Origin: an uncultured Streptococcus sp.
Lineage (GTDB): Bacteria; Bacillota; Bacilli; Lactobacillales; Streptococcaceae
NCBI GenBank assembly: GCA_905373305.1
Contig: CAJPSM010000054.1
Coordinates: 1-8,675, forward strand
Direction of reading: 5' to 3'
DNA: 8,675 nt
Below the pieces are notes generated by a model. It did no database searches and was not told the DNA's origin. It saw only the letters and a program-made list of their open reading frames with translations. Numbering within the stretch: position 1 is the first letter of the stretch; every line of letters starts with the position of its first letter. A program made the translations under genes and the position numbers. Positions 7,628 to 8,675 of this stretch are shown here, piece by piece.

Positions 7628-7656
7628 ATTATACAGCTTTAGTTTTATTTAGTCAA
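7628..7656 (-). promoter_or_regulatory. Near-consensus sigma-A promoter of aliB
   Basis: On the minus strand TTGACT (7651-7656) and a perfect TATAAT (7628-7633) are separated by exactly 17 nt (7634-7650). The -10 lies about 32 nt from the start codon. This is the best promoter in the window and predicts strong constitutive expression. No obvious operator palindrome overlaps it. Confidence 0.88.
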
Positions 7657-7756
7657 GCAATTCCTGTCACAAAAGGTCGAAATTATATTATTTTCTCTAC
7701 AAATTTTAGAATTTTATCTATTTCGTTAGGTATATGCAATGAGTAGTGTAATATTT

Positions 7757-7876
7757 TTACCTCTTATTCCTAAGTGCTTTAAAAGCTGCCTTGTAATTTG
7801 GATATTCTTTTTGACTGTGATTCATAAACAGTAAGACATCATTAAGTTCTTTGGAAGGTTTAGAAATGGAAATCCA
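7757..7876 (-). pseudogene. 39-codon C-terminal remnant of an unidentified gene
   Basis: A minus-strand frame is open from a TGA (7877-7879) to TAA (7757-7759). It reads like real protein: an amphipathic, lysine-rich tail with segments KPSKELNDVLLFMNHSQ and KEYPNYKAAFKALRNKR. No start codon with a ribosome site precedes it. Its upstream side runs directly into the IS remnant, so it looks like the 3' end of a gene whose body was lost when the insertion sequence arrived or decayed. I do not recognise the family, though its character resembles the end of a small helical protein. It may be a chance frame: the only evidence is composition and length. Confidence 0.4.
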
Positions 7877-8120
7877 TCAAAAATAAAATTGATGGGGTAT
7901 CCACTCCTTTTCAGACGCTATTTCAAACTTTTCTTAAATCTAAATCCTATATCAATAATATCCTTGAATCCCTTCATTTCAATACCAAGTTGGAAGCAAT
8001 TAGTAAGAATATAAGATGTCTAGTATTTGATTTTCAAAATTTCAAAAATTTAGAATGATAATTCTCGTTACTTTGAATGTTAGAAAAGAGAGAACCAATC
8101 TGATCCTCTCTCATGCTTAG
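7864..8120 (+). pseudogene. Decayed C-terminus of an ISL3-family (IS1167-like) transposase
   Basis: The plus-strand frame from 7864 reads without a stop to TGA at 8056-8058. It contains LKSKSYINNILESLHFN, then NTKLEAISKNIRCLVFDF, then QNFKN. I recognise this as the ISL3 transposase C-terminal pattern, typically KSYIxNAL-x-YSN-x-KLEATN-x-IK-x-IKRNAFGFRNFxNFKKRI. About three residues appear to be missing after KLEA. The reading then shifts: the frame starting at 8052 gives LNVRKERTNLILSHA and stops at TAG 8118-8120, matching the usual end (LNIKKERTN...). The frameshift, the substitutions in the conserved core and the missing N-terminal three quarters show that it is dead. The family call rests on remembered sequence, but the agreement in order and spacing is strong. 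Confidence 0.8.
7868..7902. repeat. Imperfect inverted repeat at the edge of the IS remnant
   Basis: CCATCAA (7874-7880) and TTGATGG (7889-7895) form a 7-bp stem with an 8-nt A-rich loop. Partial pairing continues outward (GGAAAT against GTATCC). It sits where the unidentified gene tail meets the IS remnant. There is no U-tract, so I do not call it a terminator. It may be chance in AT-rich DNA. Confidence 0.35.
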
Positions 8121-8129
8121 TTAGATGTC

Positions 8130-8153
8130 ACCCTCTACAGTTGACAAAGAGTC
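8130..8153 (+). repeat. Right terminal inverted repeat of the ISL3-family remnant
   Basis: The sequence ACCCTCTACAGTTGACAAAG, then AGTC, lies 10 nt after the transposase stop. Its reverse complement begins GACTCTTTGTCAACTGTAG, resembling the ISL3/IS1167 end (GGCTCTTT..CAACTGTAGTGGGT) as I remember it. The position just beyond the transposase stop is what a right end should show. The matching left end is absent from the window. Confidence 0.7.
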
Positions 8154-8160
8154 AGCCAAA

Positions 8161-8191
8161 AACCCCAGATAGCCTTAGGCCATCTGGGGTT
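8161..8191 (-). terminator. Strong terminator after the serine-rich surface protein gene
   Basis: A perfect 10-bp stem (AACCCCAGAT at 8161-8170 with ATCTGGGGTT at 8182-8191) is followed by a one-base mismatch and an inner 3-bp stem (GCC/GGC) around TTA. On the minus strand it runs into GGGGTTTTTGG, a 5-U tract, about 60 nt after the stop codon. On the plus strand CTTGTTTTTT follows, so it could also stop transcription coming from the IS side. Confidence 0.85.
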
Positions 8192-8206
8192 CTTGTTTTT
8201 TCATCG

Positions 8207-8235
8207 CTAAAATGATATCAACAATTCCATTTTAG
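8207..8235 (-). repeat. AT-rich hairpin in the 3' untranslated region
   Basis: CTAAAATG (8207-8214) and CATTTTAG (8228-8235) form an 8-bp stem with a 13-nt loop, between the surface-protein stop codon and the main terminator. It lacks a U-tract. It could protect the 3' end or be chance. Confidence 0.4.
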
Positions 8236-8249
8236 TCGATTTTTGGGAC

Positions 8250-8675
8250 TTAGTCTTCTAAATCCATTTCAGAAGCTGCTGATTTCTTCTTCTTGCCAAG
8301 AAGAGAGGCAGTTGCCAAGGCAGCTACTCCTAATCCAAGACCAGCAAAATGGTTACTTGCAGTTCCTGTATTTGGAAGTTTTCTACCGTTTGAACGTCCT
8401 GGTCCAGCAGGTTGTTGTGCAGGAGCTTGTGAGTGGTTCAATGCACTTGAGATTGAAGCACTGTCAAACAAGCTAGCTGAGGTACTTGCGCTATCGCTCA
8501 AGCTTGCTGAAGTTGAGGCATTGCCTGAACCACTACCTGAGTTGTTGCTTGCGCTGATTGAAGCAGAAGCTGATTGGCTTGCTGATACAGATGCTGAAGT
8601 GCTTTGACTTGCAGATACTGATGCGCTAGCTGATTGACTAGCTGAGCCATTGCTTGTGCTTGTTGAACCTGAACC
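8250..8675 (-). CDS. Serine-rich repeat LPXTG cell-wall surface protein (C-terminal part)
   Basis: Only the last 141 residues lie in the window; the 5' part continues past the right edge. The first 62 residues are a low-complexity region of alternating Ser and Ala, Thr, Gln, Val or Gly (29 Ser of 62). A Pro/Ala/Gln linker (QAPAQQPAGPG) follows, then a sorting signal: LPNTG at visible residues 100-104, a hydrophobic membrane segment (FAGLGLGVAALATASLL) and the basic stop KKKK. Sortase A should cut between Thr and Gly and attach it to peptidoglycan. Unlike most such tails, ten residues (SAASEMDLED) follow the lysines. The pattern suggests a serine-rich repeat glycoprotein adhesin (the PsrP/GspB/Fap1 type, glycosylated and exported by accessory Sec). 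That cannot be proved without the N-terminus or the secA2/gtf cluster. Another serine-rich wall-anchored protein remains possible, so I give no gene symbol. Confidence 0.88.
   Translation of the reverse strand, partial: GSGSTSTSNGSASQSASASVSASQSTSASVSASQSASASISASNNSGSGSGNASTSASLSDSASTSASLFDSASISSALNHSQAPAQQPAGPGRSNGRKLPNTGTASNHFAGLGLGVAALATASLLGKKKKSAASEMDLED
8553..8642 (-). repeat. Three 10-residue (30-bp) serine-alanine repeats
   Basis: The visible stalk contains three consecutive units, ASQSASASVS, ASQSTSASVS and ASQSASASIS, followed by a degenerate ASNNSGSGSG. Protein identity between units is high, but the serine codons (TCA, TCT, AGC, AGT) are shuffled between copies, so DNA identity is lower. 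More repeats probably lie beyond the window edge. Confidence 0.7.

Larger units (their letters stand above)
7864..8153 (+). mobile_element. 3' remnant of an IS1167-like (ISL3 family) insertion sequence
   Basis: This is the transposase tail plus its right end. The left boundary is uncertain: recognisable transposase begins near 7903, and the frame is open from 7864. The right end carries the terminal repeat and stops about 8151-8153, immediately before the terminator of the serine-rich protein gene. The left end and most of the transposase are deleted, so no target duplication can be paired. The element separates aliB from the surface-protein gene and may mark where that gene or the lost one was exchanged. 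Confidence 0.75.

Noticed and set aside
7874..7895. Hairpin as a terminator between the IS remnant and aliB
   Set aside because: The stem is only 7 bp, AT-rich, and has no U-tract on either strand.
7660..8250. BOX or RUP repeats, or a CRISPR array, in the large gap
   Set aside because: I see no repeated spacer pattern and no stretch resembling pneumococcal BOX or RUP elements. The interval is explained by the IS remnant, a gene tail, hairpins and featureless AT-rich DNA (about 7660-7756).
8293..8607. Plus-strand 104-codon open frame opposite the serine-rich gene
   Set aside because: It is the mirror of a low-complexity serine/alanine stretch. The minus-strand frame has the LPNTG sorting signal, membrane segment and basic tail, which settles the coding strand.

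Overview
The window reads as chromosomal DNA from a mitis-group Streptococcus (S. mitis, S. oralis or S. pneumoniae type). The reasons are the low G+C content, an AliB-type oligopeptide-binding lipoprotein, a streptococcal MET-box upstream of a metB-like gene, the gene order snf2 / malY(patB) / metB / aliB as I remember it from pneumococcus, an IS1167-like ISL3 remnant and a serine-rich LPXTG surface protein. Every intact gene lies on the minus strand, so transcription runs from the right end of the window to the left.

In transcription order: (1) The right edge (8250-8675) holds the C-terminal end of a serine-rich, LPNTG-anchored surface protein, followed by a strong hairpin terminator (8161-8191). 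(2) A decayed stretch of about 500 bp (roughly 7660-8153) holds the plus-strand 3' end of an ISL3-family (IS1167-like) transposase with its terminal inverted repeat, next to a 39-codon minus-strand tail of an unidentified gene. (3) aliB (5661-7595) has a near-consensus promoter and its own terminator. Its stop codon is premature by 8 codons relative to a readable ghost tail. (4) A perfect 17-bp MET-box (5568-5584) and an extended -10 promoter precede a two-gene methionine operon, metB-like then malY/patB-like, which are 7 nt apart. It ends at a hairpin (3184-3216). (5) snf2 (35-3130), a SWIM/SNF2 helicase, has its own extended -10 promoter. A further promoter-like sequence overlaps its stop codon and points out of the window.

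How the genes fit together: metB and malY encode two PLP enzymes of the transsulfuration route (cystathionine formation, then cleavage to homocysteine), probably controlled by the LysR-type regulator MtaR/MetR through the MET-box. aliB supplies peptides, and therefore amino acids, through the shared Ami permease. The surface protein and the helicase are functionally separate neighbours. I do not see a new multi-gene system here. The most interesting points are the MET-box next to the aliB terminator, the recent-looking aliB truncation, and the IS-scarred junction between aliB and the serine-rich protein gene.
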